Source: a candidate division CSSED10-310 bacterium (GTDB taxonomy: Bacteria; CSSED10-310). From it: a stretch of 64,000 nt of DNA. Shown piece after piece: positions 9,975 to 19,331 of the stretch. The position numbers and the translations under genes were made by a program. Under the pieces are notes generated by a model. It was not told where the DNA came from. It saw only the letters and a list, made by a program, of their open reading frames with translations, and did no database searches. The stretch spans positions 1 through 64,000 of the forward strand of contig JAFGEQ010000024.1 in the NCBI GenBank assembly GCA_016931515.1, in the 5' to 3' direction. The stretch's first letter is position 1. Each line of letters starts with the position of its first letter.

Positions 9975-10477
9975 TTCATCACTGAAGCAGCTTCAATCCT
10001 GATTTTTCCATTCTCGAAATTGAAGCCCTGGACATCATCACGAATCTTATCCAATGAGATCAGTGCATCACCGGACGCTTCGGGTTTGATTTTGAAGCTG
10101 AAGGAAGCGATGGATCCTTCACTGCCTGTTTTGATCGCTGTTTTGACACAGAAACCTCCAACAGAAATCTCTCCATCCGACTTTTCATTGATATTGAACA
10201 TCACCCATCCGGGATTCAATGATCCATCCGCCCAATCGATGTACTGGAGTTTGCTTGTGTCATATTTAAGCGTAATCGTAACAGCATCAACCTCCGTCAT
10301 TGCATTACCTATCATCAAATCAATATTGATGACATCGCCCGGAGCGCCTGATGCAGACGTCAACCATATCCGGTCACCCTGCGGCTTGGATAACTCCTGT
10401 GAACCAGCCGAATTTTCAGCCAGTACCGGTAACACCATGATCAGAGTCAGCAAAATCGTTATAGATATCCTTTTCAT
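9968..10477 (-). CDS. Secreted cohesin-domain protein
   Basis: The 169-residue protein starts at ATG 10477, chosen because AGGAGG lies just upstream and the sequence begins with a clear signal peptide (MKRISITILLTLIMVLPVLA). The upstream in-frame codons of a longer frame lack such support. The mature part has the cohesin pattern: GDVINIDLMIGN, then ITLKYDTSKLQYIDW, and near the end a GFNFENGKIRI strand. Cohesins bind dockerin modules on partner proteins outside the cell. No dockerin was recognised in this window, so the partner is unknown. It ends in a strong terminator. It could also be a generic cohesin-like adhesion domain. Confidence 0.75.
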   Translation of the reverse strand: MKRISITILLTLIMVLPVLAENSAGSQELSKPQGDRIWLTSASGAPGDVINIDLMIGNAMTEVDAVTITLKYDTSKLQYIDWADGSLNPGWVMFNINEKSDGEISVGGFCVKTAIKTGSEGSIASFSFKIKPEASGDALISLDKIRDDVQGFNFENGKIRIEAASVMNQ

Positions 10478-10708
10478 TGCAGCTTTTCCTCCTGTGCGGT
10501 TGCCGGAATTCCCTCCGAACAAGCCGATTGAAATTGTCCATCACCTTCTGATCGTATTAATCAAAAAGGTGCCGGGTGTCAAGAAGCCGGCAATCCGATC
10601 AACACACAATTGCCAATGCTCCCTAAAAGGCTCATGCAAAAACCGTGAAACATAGCCTCCCATAAAAAAAACAGTGTGTTCCTGGATTATAATTCGATCT
10701 CAACCCGG

Positions 10709-11851
10709 TTACACATTCAGATTGTCCAGCACCAATGTCCATTGCCAGACTCGAATGTCCAGGTAGTGTTTGAGCAATTTGAAATCTTTGATCTGATCGA
10801 GATTTAAGGCCGCCATTTTTTTTAAAAGTTTATTTCCGGCAATTACTGATGGGGCGATCCGATGTCTGGTTGCTGCCCGATCGCGCGAGATCTGCAATTG
10901 CCTGAAAAGATTCACATTGTAATCCGGTTCGGTTTCTCTAAATTCTGCGGGGTATTCCGGCAAATCGCCAACCGGGATCCGGACCGCAGACAATACAATA
11001 TCGATAATTTCTTTCCGATAGGCAGGACTGATATCCTTCAAAATCGACTTCGGCGGCTCTGTACGTTTCGCAGCATATCCCGCCAATTCCGTCAGTTTCT
11101 CATCCTTAAAAATGCGGAACACCGGTAGATCACATCTTTCTGCCATTCGTTCCCTGAAGGCAAACAGCTGATAAACTGCTTGTAAATAATTTGGATCTCC
11201 GTTCTCATGCCGAATGAACCGCCAAAATCCAAGCCGTTCCTTTTTGCTAGGTTGCCAACGGGTCGTTTCCAGGTGGGTGAATTCCTGGCAAGCCCAATCC
11301 CATCGCTGATTCTGCAGAAGCTCGTTGTAAAGCATATCTTTCAGAGGCAATAAAAATCGTGTGTCCGACGCTGCATAGATCAAGGCATCTTTGCTGAGTG
11401 GTCGACGACTCCAGTTATATTTTTGGAATTTTTTACTGAGAGAGATTTCGAACCGTTCCTTGATAATTCCAGCGAGACCTATCTGCCGGCTTCCGAGTAA
11501 TTCCAATGCAATTTTTGTATCAAAGATATTGGTCAAACGAACACTGAAATCACGATCCAGGCTTCTCAAATCAAAATCAGCACCATGAAGTACCTTCCGG
11601 AAACCGGTTGTATTGATGGCGTGCCACAACGGGTCAAGATTTGAGATGCAAATTGGATCGATAATCCAATCCTCTCTATCAGTGGAGATCTGAATCAGAC
11701 ACACCCTGTCACGGTAGTGATGCAGGGAATCCGCTTCCATATCAAGTGCGATCTCGGAGCTGTCTTGAAGGGCTTCAAGCAGTTTTTCCAGTGAGTCACT
11801 CGATTGAACCGGTATTATCATCCGCTTATCAAGCTGAGCTGTTTCTACCAT
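10709..11851 (-). CDS. rnd: Ribonuclease D (3'-5' exoribonuclease)
   Basis: RNase D trims 3' ends of tRNA precursors and other RNAs. The 380-residue protein shows all DEDDy motifs: Asp37/Glu39 in ALDMEAD, Asp94 in HGADFDLRSL, and Tyr159...Asp163 in YAASDTRFLLPL. An HRDC-like helical region follows at about 205-285. ATG 11851 was chosen because GGAG lies 8 nt upstream and the conserved part begins soon after; GTG 11896 would add 15 residues. Cytoplasmic. It is transcribed in the same direction as glnS-gltX upstream, across a gap of about 190 bp. Confidence 0.9.
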   Translation of the reverse strand: MVETAQLDKRMIIPVQSSDSLEKLLEALQDSSEIALDMEADSLHHYRDRVCLIQISTDREDWIIDPICISNLDPLWHAINTTGFRKVLHGADFDLRSLDRDFSVRLTNIFDTKIALELLGSRQIGLAGIIKERFEISLSKKFQKYNWSRRPLSKDALIYAASDTRFLLPLKDMLYNELLQNQRWDWACQEFTHLETTRWQPSKKERLGFWRFIRHENGDPNYLQAVYQLFAFRERMAERCDLPVFRIFKDEKLTELAGYAAKRTEPPKSILKDISPAYRKEIIDIVLSAVRIPVGDLPEYPAEFRETEPDYNVNLFRQLQISRDRAATRHRIAPSVIAGNKLLKKMAALNLDQIKDFKLLKHYLDIRVWQWTLVLDNLNV

Positions 11852-12037
11852 GGATCCATCTCCGGGTCCATCATCCCACATACGCCTTGTTAACACAAAG
11901 CTGGAACTGTTCTGGTACCCTTCGATTCAAACTCCGAATCTCAGACAGGCATAGGCCGATTGCGGACTGGCCGACATAGCTCTTTACAAGCCTAAAAAAG
12001 AATTTCAAAACGGATAACGTGATCTCATTTCTTGGAA

Positions 12038-13747
12038 TTACTTTTGAAGTTTTGCCCAGGTATCCTTCAATGTAACTGTCCGGTTGAAAACCGGATATCC
12101 TGGCCGGGAGTCACGATCGGCACAGAAATACCCGTGTCGGATGAATTGGTATCTCGCCTCCGGATTAACATTTTCCAGGCTCTGTTCAAACAATGCGGTT
12201 CGGATAGTACTGATGGAGTTCGGATTGATTGAGTCGGTAAAGTTTGTACCCTCCGGAACATTGAGAGGATCGTCTGTCAAAAAAAGGTGATCGTATAACC
12301 GGACCTCCCCCCGTACCGCATGGGAAGCGGAAACCCAATGAAGGGTACCCTGCACTTTTCGCCCGTCCTTTGTCCAGCCGCCACGGCTTTCCGGATCATG
12401 ATGGCATCGAAGCTCAACGATCTCTCCCGACTTGTCCCGGATGACATCGTCGCAAACAATGTAATACGCATGTTTCAGACGTATTTCTCTTCCCGGAGCC
12501 AGGCGGAAGAATTTTTTGGGCGGATTGTCCATGAAATCCGCAGCTTCGATATAAATCTCCCGGCTGAACGGCACTGTGCGATACCCCATCGTCTCGTCTT
12601 CCGGGTTGTTTAGAGCATCCAGCATTTCAACCTGATTATCAGGATAACTTGTTATGACCACTTTCAGAGGATCCAGCACCGCCATAACTCTCGGGGCTGT
12701 AAGGTTTAAATGTTCACGTACGCAATACTCCAGCATTGCATAATCTACTGTGCTGTTTGCTTTCGAGACGCCGATTTTTTCGCAAAAGGATCGGATCGCT
12801 TCCGGAGAATAACCTCTTCTGCGAAGCCCGGAGATCGTCGGCATCCGCGGATCATCCCATCCGGCCACGAATCCTTCTTTTACTAGAGTCAGAAGTTTCC
12901 GTTTACTCATGACAGTGTGCGTCAGTGCGAGCCTGGCGAATTCGATCTGCTGTGGTCGATAAGTATCAAGCGCTTCGAGAAACCAATCATATAACGGTCT
13001 GTGGTCTTCAAATTCCAGAGTACAGATGGAGTGAGTTATTCTTTCGATCGAATCCTCGAGCCCATGAGCCCAGTCATACATCGGATAAATACACCATGCG
13101 TCTCCAGTGCGGGGATGAGTCGCCCGTGTGATCCGATACATCACCGGATCCCGCATATTCAAGTTGCCCGAGCCCATGTCAATTTTAGCTCTCAATGTTC
13201 GCAATCCATCCGGAAATTCACCCGCCCGCATTCTTCGAAACAAGTCCAGGTTTTCCGAAACGGTTCTATTTCTGTAAGGACTTTCTCGCCCAGGCTCCTT
13301 AAGTGTTCCCCGATATTCACGAATTTCTTCCGGTGTCAGATCACAAACATACGCATGACCGGATTGAATTAACTGCTCTGCAAAATGATACATCGTCTCA
13401 AAATAATCGGATGCATAATAAAGCCGATCCTCCCAGTCGAATCCCAGCCAGCGAACATCCTGAGTGATAGCATCAATATATTCCTGCTCTTCTTTGACCG
13501 GGTTTGTATCGTCAAATCGAAGATTGCAGAGTCCACCATATTCACGAGCCAAACCAAAATTCAGGCAAATTGATTTTGCATGTCCGATATGAAGGTATCC
13601 GTTCGGTTCAGGAGGAAACCGTGTGTGAATCCGCCCATCAAAACGCCCATTTCTATTGTGTTCGTTAATAATATTTTTTATGAAATGTGATCCTGTCCCA
13701 TATTCGAGAGACCGAATGTCCTCGGGTGATGTTGATGATGATGTCAT
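12038..13747 (-). CDS. glnS: Glutaminyl-tRNA synthetase
   Basis: Charges tRNA-Gln with glutamine. The 569-residue class I synthetase has the HIGH motif at 53-56 ([14 protein letters not shown]), a KMSKS-type MSKRK loop ([11 protein letters not shown]), and a full C-terminal anticodon-binding beta-barrel. Length matches the family. Its ATG overlaps the gltX stop in a 4-bp ATGA, so the two are translationally coupled. Because GlnRS is present, GluRS next door is expected to discriminate against tRNA-Gln. GlnRS has a patchy bacterial distribution and is thought to derive from eukaryotes, so its presence is a useful lineage marker. Confidence 0.96.
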   Translation of the reverse strand: MTSSSTSPEDIRSLEYGTGSHFIKNIINEHNRNGRFDGRIHTRFPPEPNGYLHIGHAKSICLNFGLAREYGGLCNLRFDDTNPVKEEQEYIDAITQDVRWLGFDWEDRLYYASDYFETMYHFAEQLIQSGHAYVCDLTPEEIREYRGTLKEPGRESPYRNRTVSENLDLFRRMRAGEFPDGLRTLRAKIDMGSGNLNMRDPVMYRITRATHPRTGDAWCIYPMYDWAHGLEDSIERITHSICTLEFEDHRPLYDWFLEALDTYRPQQIEFARLALTHTVMSKRKLLTLVKEGFVAGWDDPRMPTISGLRRRGYSPEAIRSFCEKIGVSKANSTVDYAMLEYCVREHLNLTAPRVMAVLDPLKVVITSYPDNQVEMLDALNNPEDETMGYRTVPFSREIYIEAADFMDNPPKKFFRLAPGREIRLKHAYYIVCDDVIRDKSGEIVELRCHHDPESRGGWTKDGRKVQGTLHWVSASHAVRGEVRLYDHLFLTDDPLNVPEGTNFTDSINPNSISTIRTALFEQSLENVNPEARYQFIRHGYFCADRDSRPGYPVFNRTVTLKDTWAKLQK

Positions 13748-15264
13748 GGCTGATTTCCCTCTCCATTAGTTTGATGACGGACTGAATTCCACATATCCCA
13801 TCTCTCTTCCAGCTTCTTCATCTTTTTCCGACCGACACTCCCCAACCTGTCGATCGAATCCATAATTCTCCGACGCGTCATATCCCGACCCAAAAGCGCC
13901 ATGGATTCATATAACGGGGGAGCAACCGTCATCCCACTGATCGCAACGAACAGCACAGAGGTGACATCGCGGATTGGCAATTCCCAGAACGCTGCAACCA
14001 ATTCCAACGCAGTCTGCAAATTTCCCGGTATCCAATCCGTCAGCGTTTCCAGCTGGAATATAACGGTCTGCAGCATCTCGGCAATCTCGCCAGGGTCTTT
14101 ATCATGTCCAGTTAACAATGCGGTGTCGTAACTTACATCCGTTGCCAGGAGAAACGAGCACGCCGGGATGAAATCTCCAAGGGTATGCAGGCGATTTTGC
14201 ATCATTGGAATCATTCTGGATAAAAATTCCGGATTGATCCGCCATCCAGTAAACTTCAGCCAAAGTTGGTCCGGTGTATAGTTTTCCCGTAGATAGCGCG
14301 CATTCAGCCACCGCAATTTCTTAAGATCGAAAATACTGCCCCCAAGACTGACGCGATCGATATCAAAATCGGAAACAAAATCATCGAGTGTAAATTTTTC
14401 CTCCTGATCCGGTCGGGAATAGCTCATCAATCCAAGGTAATTCAGCAATGCTTCCGGCAGGAATCCGGCGTCCCGGTAATAATCGATAGAAGTCGGGTTC
14501 TTTCTCTTGGACAGTTTGGATCCATCCGGGTTAAGCAAAAGGGGGAGATGAATGAATTCCGGAATCTCCCATCCGAACGACTGGTACAGCAGTACATGCT
14601 TGGGAGTTGATGGAACCCATTCCTCACCACGGATAACGTGTGTTATCCTCATCAGATGATCGTCAATTACGTTGGCGAGATGATAGGTTGGATATCCATC
14701 ACTCTTCATTAGTATCTGGTCGTCGATCTGGTTGTATTCATAACGAATTTCCGATCGAAGCCGATCGTTGATCACACATGTTCCTTCATCGGGCACCCGC
14801 AGTCTGATCACAAAGGGATCATTGTTTTGAAGGTGGTTTTCAATCTCCGCTTCCGATAAATTACGGCATCGACCGTCATATCCCTCAGGCAATTTGTTCT
14901 GATGCTGCAATTTCCGCATTTCCGCCAATCGATCAGCAGTGCAAAAACAACGGTAAGCTTTCCCTTTGTCAATCAAAATCCGGATATGCTCGCGATAAAT
15001 GACAGTCCTCTCGCTTTGCCTGTACGGACCAAACGGACCTCCAATGTCCGGACCTTCATCCCATTGGATACCCATCCATTGAAGTGCACGAAAAATTCCG
15101 CTCTCATACTCGGGTCGGGATCTGCCCTGATCAGTATCCTCGACTCGCAGAACAAATAAGCCATTATGATGACGGGCGAAAGCCAGATTGAACAATCCCA
15201 TATAAGCCGTCCCGACATGCGGACTGCCTGTAGGACTCGGAGCGATGCGAACTCGTATTGTCAT
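13744..15264 (-). CDS. gltX: Glutamyl-tRNA synthetase
   Basis: Charges tRNA-Glu. The 506-residue class I synthetase begins [19 protein letters not shown] (HIGH-type HVGT at 16-19) and has the KMSKS-type loop [10 protein letters not shown]. It ends with the helical anticodon-binding domain. ATG 15264 was chosen over TTG 15297 because an AGGGAG ribosome site precedes it and the conserved part starts immediately. The stop overlaps the glnS start by four bases. The gap to iscU upstream is 125 bp with no clear terminator, so all four minus-strand genes here could be co-transcribed. Confidence 0.96.
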   Translation of the reverse strand: MTIRVRIAPSPTGSPHVGTAYMGLFNLAFARHHNGLFVLRVEDTDQGRSRPEYESGIFRALQWMGIQWDEGPDIGGPFGPYRQSERTVIYREHIRILIDKGKAYRCFCTADRLAEMRKLQHQNKLPEGYDGRCRNLSEAEIENHLQNNDPFVIRLRVPDEGTCVINDRLRSEIRYEYNQIDDQILMKSDGYPTYHLANVIDDHLMRITHVIRGEEWVPSTPKHVLLYQSFGWEIPEFIHLPLLLNPDGSKLSKRKNPTSIDYYRDAGFLPEALLNYLGLMSYSRPDQEEKFTLDDFVSDFDIDRVSLGGSIFDLKKLRWLNARYLRENYTPDQLWLKFTGWRINPEFLSRMIPMMQNRLHTLGDFIPACSFLLATDVSYDTALLTGHDKDPGEIAEMLQTVIFQLETLTDWIPGNLQTALELVAAFWELPIRDVTSVLFVAISGMTVAPPLYESMALLGRDMTRRRIMDSIDRLGSVGRKKMKKLEERWDMWNSVRHQTNGEGNQP

Positions 15265-15389
15265 GCCTGTATTCTCCCTTGGCTTGTCAACAATCAATGC
15301 AGGGATGAAAGTTTACTTAAAAATCCGGAAAAGAAAAGTCTCCTGATCAGAATTGCGTTCCCGGCCTTCCCTTCATCTGGAAAAAAAGA

Positions 15390-15773
15390 TCATCCTGCTT
15401 TGGGGTGTTTTTGTCTGTAGTCGAGGATTGCAGCATGCAGGGCGTCCGCTCCGAGATTTGAACAGTGCAATTTCTGGGGAGGCAATCCTCCCAGATGTTC
15501 CGCAACCATCTCGTTCGTTATTGCAAGAGCCTCACCGAGCGTTTTGCCTTTCGCCATTTCACTGACCATGCTGGATACCGCAATAGCTGCTCCGCATCCG
15601 AATGTCTTATATCGGATATCCTCTATAATCTCAGTTTCGGGATTCACATGTATATGGAATACCATCATATCGCCACAGGTTGGATTACCTACCTGTCCGA
15701 CACCATCCGGATTCTCCAATTCACCCACATTCAACGGATTGGCAAAGTGCTCCATAACCTTATCGGAATACAT
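15390..15773 (-). CDS. iscU: IscU/NifU-type iron-sulfur cluster scaffold
   Basis: The 127-residue protein matches the U-type scaffold on which [2Fe-2S] and [4Fe-4S] clusters are built. The three ligand cysteines are present: Cys33 in NPTCGD, Cys60 in FGCGAA and Cys104 in LHCSNLG. Asp35, which makes clusters labile and transferable, is also kept. A good ribosome site (AAAGGAG) precedes the ATG. It lies 60 bp downstream of the NifS-like gene, the usual desulfurase-scaffold order. The partner NifS-like protein appears unable to bind PLP normally, so the sulfur source is in question. Confidence 0.93.
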   Translation of the reverse strand: MYSDKVMEHFANPLNVGELENPDGVGQVGNPTCGDMMVFHIHVNPETEIIEDIRYKTFGCGAAIAVSSMVSEMAKGKTLGEALAITNEMVAEHLGGLPPQKLHCSNLGADALHAAILDYRQKHPKAG

Positions 15774-15833
15774 ATATTAGCTCCTTTCGTAATATCTGAT
15801 GCTGTCCGGAAGATCCGTCCGGAGCATGATTCA

Positions 15834-16991
15834 TCATCCCGGCCACAATGGTGACATCGCACGCAATCGTTTGACGATATCAGGCAATTCATTCTCCACC
15901 AGGATGATGTCGTTTTCAGTTGTGTCGTTGCATAGAGAGAATACGATAGAACCCTGGGCATCGGTATGTTCGATACCAAGTGCCAGCAACACCGGAGATA
16001 TCTTCAGATCCTTTGCTGTACAGGATGACCCACTGGCAGCCTGAATGTTTTTCATGTCAAGGAGTAGAAGCAGAGCCTCTCCCTCAACGTATCGAATAAG
16101 GGCTGATACATGCCCGGGTATTCGGTACTCAGGATGGCCAGTCAAGACCACATCCTCGATTGATCGCAATGTCGATTTAAGTCGATCGACCAAATGATTC
16201 TTTGTTTCATTTCTCTCTGTCATTTTCGCTTTGGCATGTTGGCAGGCAATGCCCATACCGACTACAGCAGGTATATTTTCGAGACCGGGACGCCTGTGCC
16301 GCTCCTGAATGCCGCCATTCAACATCGGGACAATCGAGACGCCTTTCCGAATGTAAAGAGCTGCCGCTCCCGGAGGTCCCCCCAGCTGCGTCCCGGCAAA
16401 ACTCAGAGCATCGATATGAAGTCGATCAACATCGATGGGCATCCATCCCGCAGCATCGACAGCGTCTGTGTGAAACAGAACATTGTGTTCTCTGGCTAAA
16501 CACGCGAGCGATGGGATATTCTGCATTGTCCCAATCTCCGGATTAGCCATCTGAACCGAAGCCAGCAGTACACCGGAATCCAATGCTTTTTTATAGAATT
16601 CAAGATCGATCACACCCTGTGAATCGACCGGGATAACAACGCTCTCAAACCCTTCTTTTTGCAGAGAACGGACAGTGTTCATGACGGAGGAATGTTCGAT
16701 TGCTGAGACCAGTATTTTGCGCTCGTTCCGGGACTTGGCAGCGGAATGAACTAATCCTCTGATTGCGAGATTGACTGATTCGGTACCGGTCGCCACAAAA
16801 GTAAGATCTCTTGGATCTGCTTCGATCAGGTTCGCCGTTTGTTCTCTAGCCTTATCCAACGCCTGCCTGGCTTTCGAACCCATTCGAGTCGGACTGTTCG
16901 GATTCAAACCAATCCATGCAAGACAGTCTGCCATGGCACGGGTTACATCCGGTAATAAAGGGGCAATGGAAATGCGATCGAGATACGCCAT
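15834..16991 (-). CDS. NifS/IscS-like protein lacking the PLP lysine
   Basis: A 385-residue class V aminotransferase-fold protein that aligns along its length with cysteine desulfurases. Recognisable parts are TESVNLAIRGL, SAIEHSSVMNTV, MANPEIGTMQNIP and a C-terminal RFSLG-like SIVFSLCNDTTE. The Schiff-base lysine site (SAHK.YGPKG in IscS) reads FAGTQLGGPPG, with Gln202 (codon CAG, 16388-16386) in place of Lys206 of IscS. The PLP-contacting Gln183 of IscS becomes Asp (DAVDAAG), and the N-terminal ATTP motif reads SIAP. The sulfur-carrying cysteine is kept as Cys324 (SSCTAK; Cys328 in IscS). ATG 16991 has GAAAGGAG upstream. Either a pseudoenzyme or an altered sulfur carrier; I call no desulfurase activity. 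Confidence 0.85.
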   Translation of the reverse strand: MAYLDRISIAPLLPDVTRAMADCLAWIGLNPNSPTRMGSKARQALDKAREQTANLIEADPRDLTFVATGTESVNLAIRGLVHSAAKSRNERKILVSAIEHSSVMNTVRSLQKEGFESVVIPVDSQGVIDLEFYKKALDSGVLLASVQMANPEIGTMQNIPSLACLAREHNVLFHTDAVDAAGWMPIDVDRLHIDALSFAGTQLGGPPGAAALYIRKGVSIVPMLNGGIQERHRRPGLENIPAVVGMGIACQHAKAKMTERNETKNHLVDRLKSTLRSIEDVVLTGHPEYRIPGHVSALIRYVEGEALLLLLDMKNIQAASGSSCTAKDLKISPVLLALGIEHTDAQGSIVFSLCNDTTENDIILVENELPDIVKRLRAMSPLWPG

Positions 16992-17094
16992 AAAATCTCC
17001 TTTCAGATTCACCTCGCGTAGCACTTAGACCCGCCAGGTTGTCACCGGTTTCAGAATAATCGTGTCTCCTCATCGAATCAACTTTCTGTCTTTC

Positions 17095-17122
17095 TTGATA
17101 AATTAACCTCATTTGTGATAAT
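17095..17122 (+). promoter_or_regulatory. Sigma-70-type promoter of the receiver/PATAN operon
   Basis: TTGATA (17095-17100), a 16-bp spacer and GATAAT (17117-17122) with an extended -10 TGT at 17114-17116. The predicted transcript start is near 17129, about 53 bp before the ATG. Confidence 0.55.
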
Positions 17123-17125
17123 TTG

Positions 17126-17152
17126 CTGTTGATCTGTAATGTTTATCAACAG
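17126..17152 (+). promoter_or_regulatory. Inverted repeat at the predicted transcript start
   Basis: CTGTTGAT (17126-17133) and ATCAACAG (17145-17152) form a perfect 8-bp dyad around an 11-nt spacer. It begins at about +1 of the predicted transcript, so it could be an operator or a 5' leader hairpin. Confidence 0.4.
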
Positions 17153-17181
17153 ACTGCCGTTGGAAATGGAGAAAAAGAGCG

Positions 17182-19311
17182 ATGATTAAGCGGAGTATTC
17201 TTGTACTGGAAAGAAATGAAAAAATCCGCGCTACACTTCGCGTCGCCATCAAGAAGGCAGGATTCGCCTATTTCGAGTTGGAATCAAACGACCAATTGTT
17301 TAGATTTTTAAACACCACCCCGGTCGATATCATTCTAATCAATGCATCTCAGCAGGGATTAGGGGCACGCTCGATTTGCAGTATTGTCCGAAATGACCCG
17401 CAATACAAACGTTTTCCTTTGATCATTCTTTACGGAAAACAGGGTAAAGTGTCCCGGATGGATTATATGAATCAGGGAGCGGATGATTTCGTCATCATGC
17501 CATTCTCACCTGTCCAGCTGATGGGGATCATCAAAGCGAGACTGCGACCGTTGGGGGAAACTGTCGTTCAGTCACTTTCGGTGATGGATCGTGCGTTGAA
17601 AAAGAGTAAATCCCGCTTCTTTGTTCCTCCCCTCGACAGCAAAGGCAACCTGGAAGTCACACCTCCGGCCAGTGTCTTTTCCAGATTGTTCATTCATAAT
17701 GAATCCGGGATACTGGATTTGATTATTGATAAGGAAACCCGGACTTTGTATTTCAAAGGTGGCGATCTGATTTATGCTGAAACGATGTCGCGGAAAGACG
17801 ACATTGCCGACTACCTTGCCCGTTACAGGGCAGGGTCTGGATCAGGAAAGGAGATTGTGGCGGCACGGGCGCAAGCCGGTGGACCCAAGAGTGATCCCAA
17901 TACATATGCGATGATTTTGAAGGAATCCCGGTTGATGGACCCCACGGATTTTGGATGGTGGTTGCGCATCTACCAGGTTGACATGATGGCGGACCTTTTT
18001 ATTAAGCCGATGGGGGTTTATCAGTGGCAAAGCCTCGATATCCCGGAATATGCCACACAAACGACTCTCGATCCGTTTCCCACACCCCGGATCGTGTTTG
18101 AGGGCATCCGGCGAGTAAAGAAATGGTGGGCGCATCGGGAATTATTGCCGGATCAAAAGAGTATTCCTCACCTGTCTCCGGATTTCTATGAGAAAGCAAA
18201 GGATTACGGCATGACAGCCAGGGAAGTGGCCATGATGCAGATTGTCAACGGCAAGCGTACTCTTCGGACGATCGGCGAAATCTGTCATCTGGTATCGCCA
18301 CAGATTGAAAATTATATTTATGCGTGTCAACAACTCCAGATTCTTGCTTTCGATCTGGACAGTGAGGAAGCCCTGGAGGAGACAATCGATATCAGTCAAA
18401 ACCTGGAAATACCGGACGAAGGAGAAATTGAGGATGGGATACTGATAGACACTGAGATATCACATAAGCCGTCTCCTCGAGCGATTTCGGCAGCTGAACA
18501 GGTCGCCCGGGCGGAGCGCGCAGTGTCTGAAGCTGCCGACAGTACCCAATCTGAAATTCTAAGAAAAAAACCCCCGGTGTTGGAGCCGGTATCCGTCAAT
18601 TTCTCATTATCCGAGGGAGGACTGGAAGAAACGATCATTCTGGAAACCTTCCGCCAGTGCATCGTATATAGTTTCACAGGTGAAATTTCCTATGAGAACC
18701 AAAAAATCAAGAAGAAAGTGTTCTGGAAAAAAGGTCGGATTGTCTCTGCATCCTCTAATGATATTGATGAACGACTCGATAATTTTCTTTTCAGGAAGCA
18801 CCTGATTACGCCGGAGCAACGGGATCAGCTTCGGAGTGCTCCAGCTGACCTGATCGGTTCACCCAACGAGATTATCAAACGGAAAATACTGACGATTGAC
18901 AAAGTTTTCACAGTGGTCAAGGAGCAGATCGAGAGTATTCTTTCCGAGTTGTTAACGTGGCGCACGGGTCATTATCAGTGTTTTCCGGACAATACACCTC
19001 ATCGAGACACGGTTCCACTCGACCTGTCGGCACAGAATGTCATTATGAACAGCATGCATGATGAGAAAATATTGAATGTCTGGTCGGACCAACGACCCGG
19101 TGACATGGAGTATTATCGTCAACTAGCGCCTGCAGATAGTCTGCGCGGTGTAAAACTGAGTGCTTTGGAAAGAAGAATAATCAATGTAATCCATGAACCG
19201 GTGAGAGTGGATGTGATTCTCCGGCAGATAGACCATCCGGAGAGAGACATTCTTCTCAGTCTGATCAGCATGGAGATGAGCGGCATCATCGAGCGTTGTT
19301 CGGTGTTGTAA
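17182..19311 (+). CDS. Degenerate receiver protein with two PATAN/DUF4388-like domains
   Basis: A 709-residue cytoplasmic protein. Residues 1-125 fold as a response-regulator receiver, but the phosphoacceptor Asp is Asn54 (IILINAS), the acidic pair is Glu10-Arg11, and the conserved Lys is replaced (FVIMPFSP). It should not be phosphorylated. Two stretches resemble the PATAN/DUF4388 domain of signalling proteins: about 170-270 (GILDLIIDKETRTLYFKGGDLIYAE) and about 500-605 (GEISYENQKIKKKVFWKKGRIV). A Ser/Ala/Glu-rich linker (about 415-490) separates them, and the last 60 residues look like a winged-helix. The next gene starts 20 nt downstream. Function is unknown; a scaffold in a polarity or motility circuit is a guess from relatives. 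Confidence 0.7.
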   Translation: MIKRSILVLERNEKIRATLRVAIKKAGFAYFELESNDQLFRFLNTTPVDIILINASQQGLGARSICSIVRNDPQYKRFPLIILYGKQGKVSRMDYMNQGADDFVIMPFSPVQLMGIIKARLRPLGETVVQSLSVMDRALKKSKSRFFVPPLDSKGNLEVTPPASVFSRLFIHNESGILDLIIDKETRTLYFKGGDLIYAETMSRKDDIADYLARYRAGSGSGKEIVAARAQAGGPKSDPNTYAMILKESRLMDPTDFGWWLRIYQVDMMADLFIKPMGVYQWQSLDIPEYATQTTLDPFPTPRIVFEGIRRVKKWWAHRELLPDQKSIPHLSPDFYEKAKDYGMTAREVAMMQIVNGKRTLRTIGEICHLVSPQIENYIYACQQLQILAFDLDSEEALEETIDISQNLEIPDEGEIEDGILIDTEISHKPSPRAISAAEQVARAERAVSEAADSTQSEILRKKPPVLEPVSVNFSLSEGGLEETIILETFRQCIVYSFTGEISYENQKIKKKVFWKKGRIVSASSNDIDERLDNFLFRKHLITPEQRDQLRSAPADLIGSPNEIIKRKILTIDKVFTVVKEQIESILSELLTWRTGHYQCFPDNTPHRDTVPLDLSAQNVIMNSMHDEKILNVWSDQRPGDMEYYRQLAPADSLRGVKLSALERRIINVIHEPVRVDVILRQIDHPERDILLSLISMEMSGIIERCSVL

Positions 19312-19331
19312 TCGGGGAGATTTCCAACAGG

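Noticed and set aside
10020-10655. Plus-strand open frame of 211 residues opposite the cohesin gene
   Set aside because: The minus-strand gene has a signal peptide, a ribosome site and a family match; this frame has none.
15390-16991. Nitrogen-fixation island suggested by NifS/NifU names
   Set aside because: The scaffold is the short IscU type, no nif structural gene is present, and the NifS-like protein lacks the PLP lysine.
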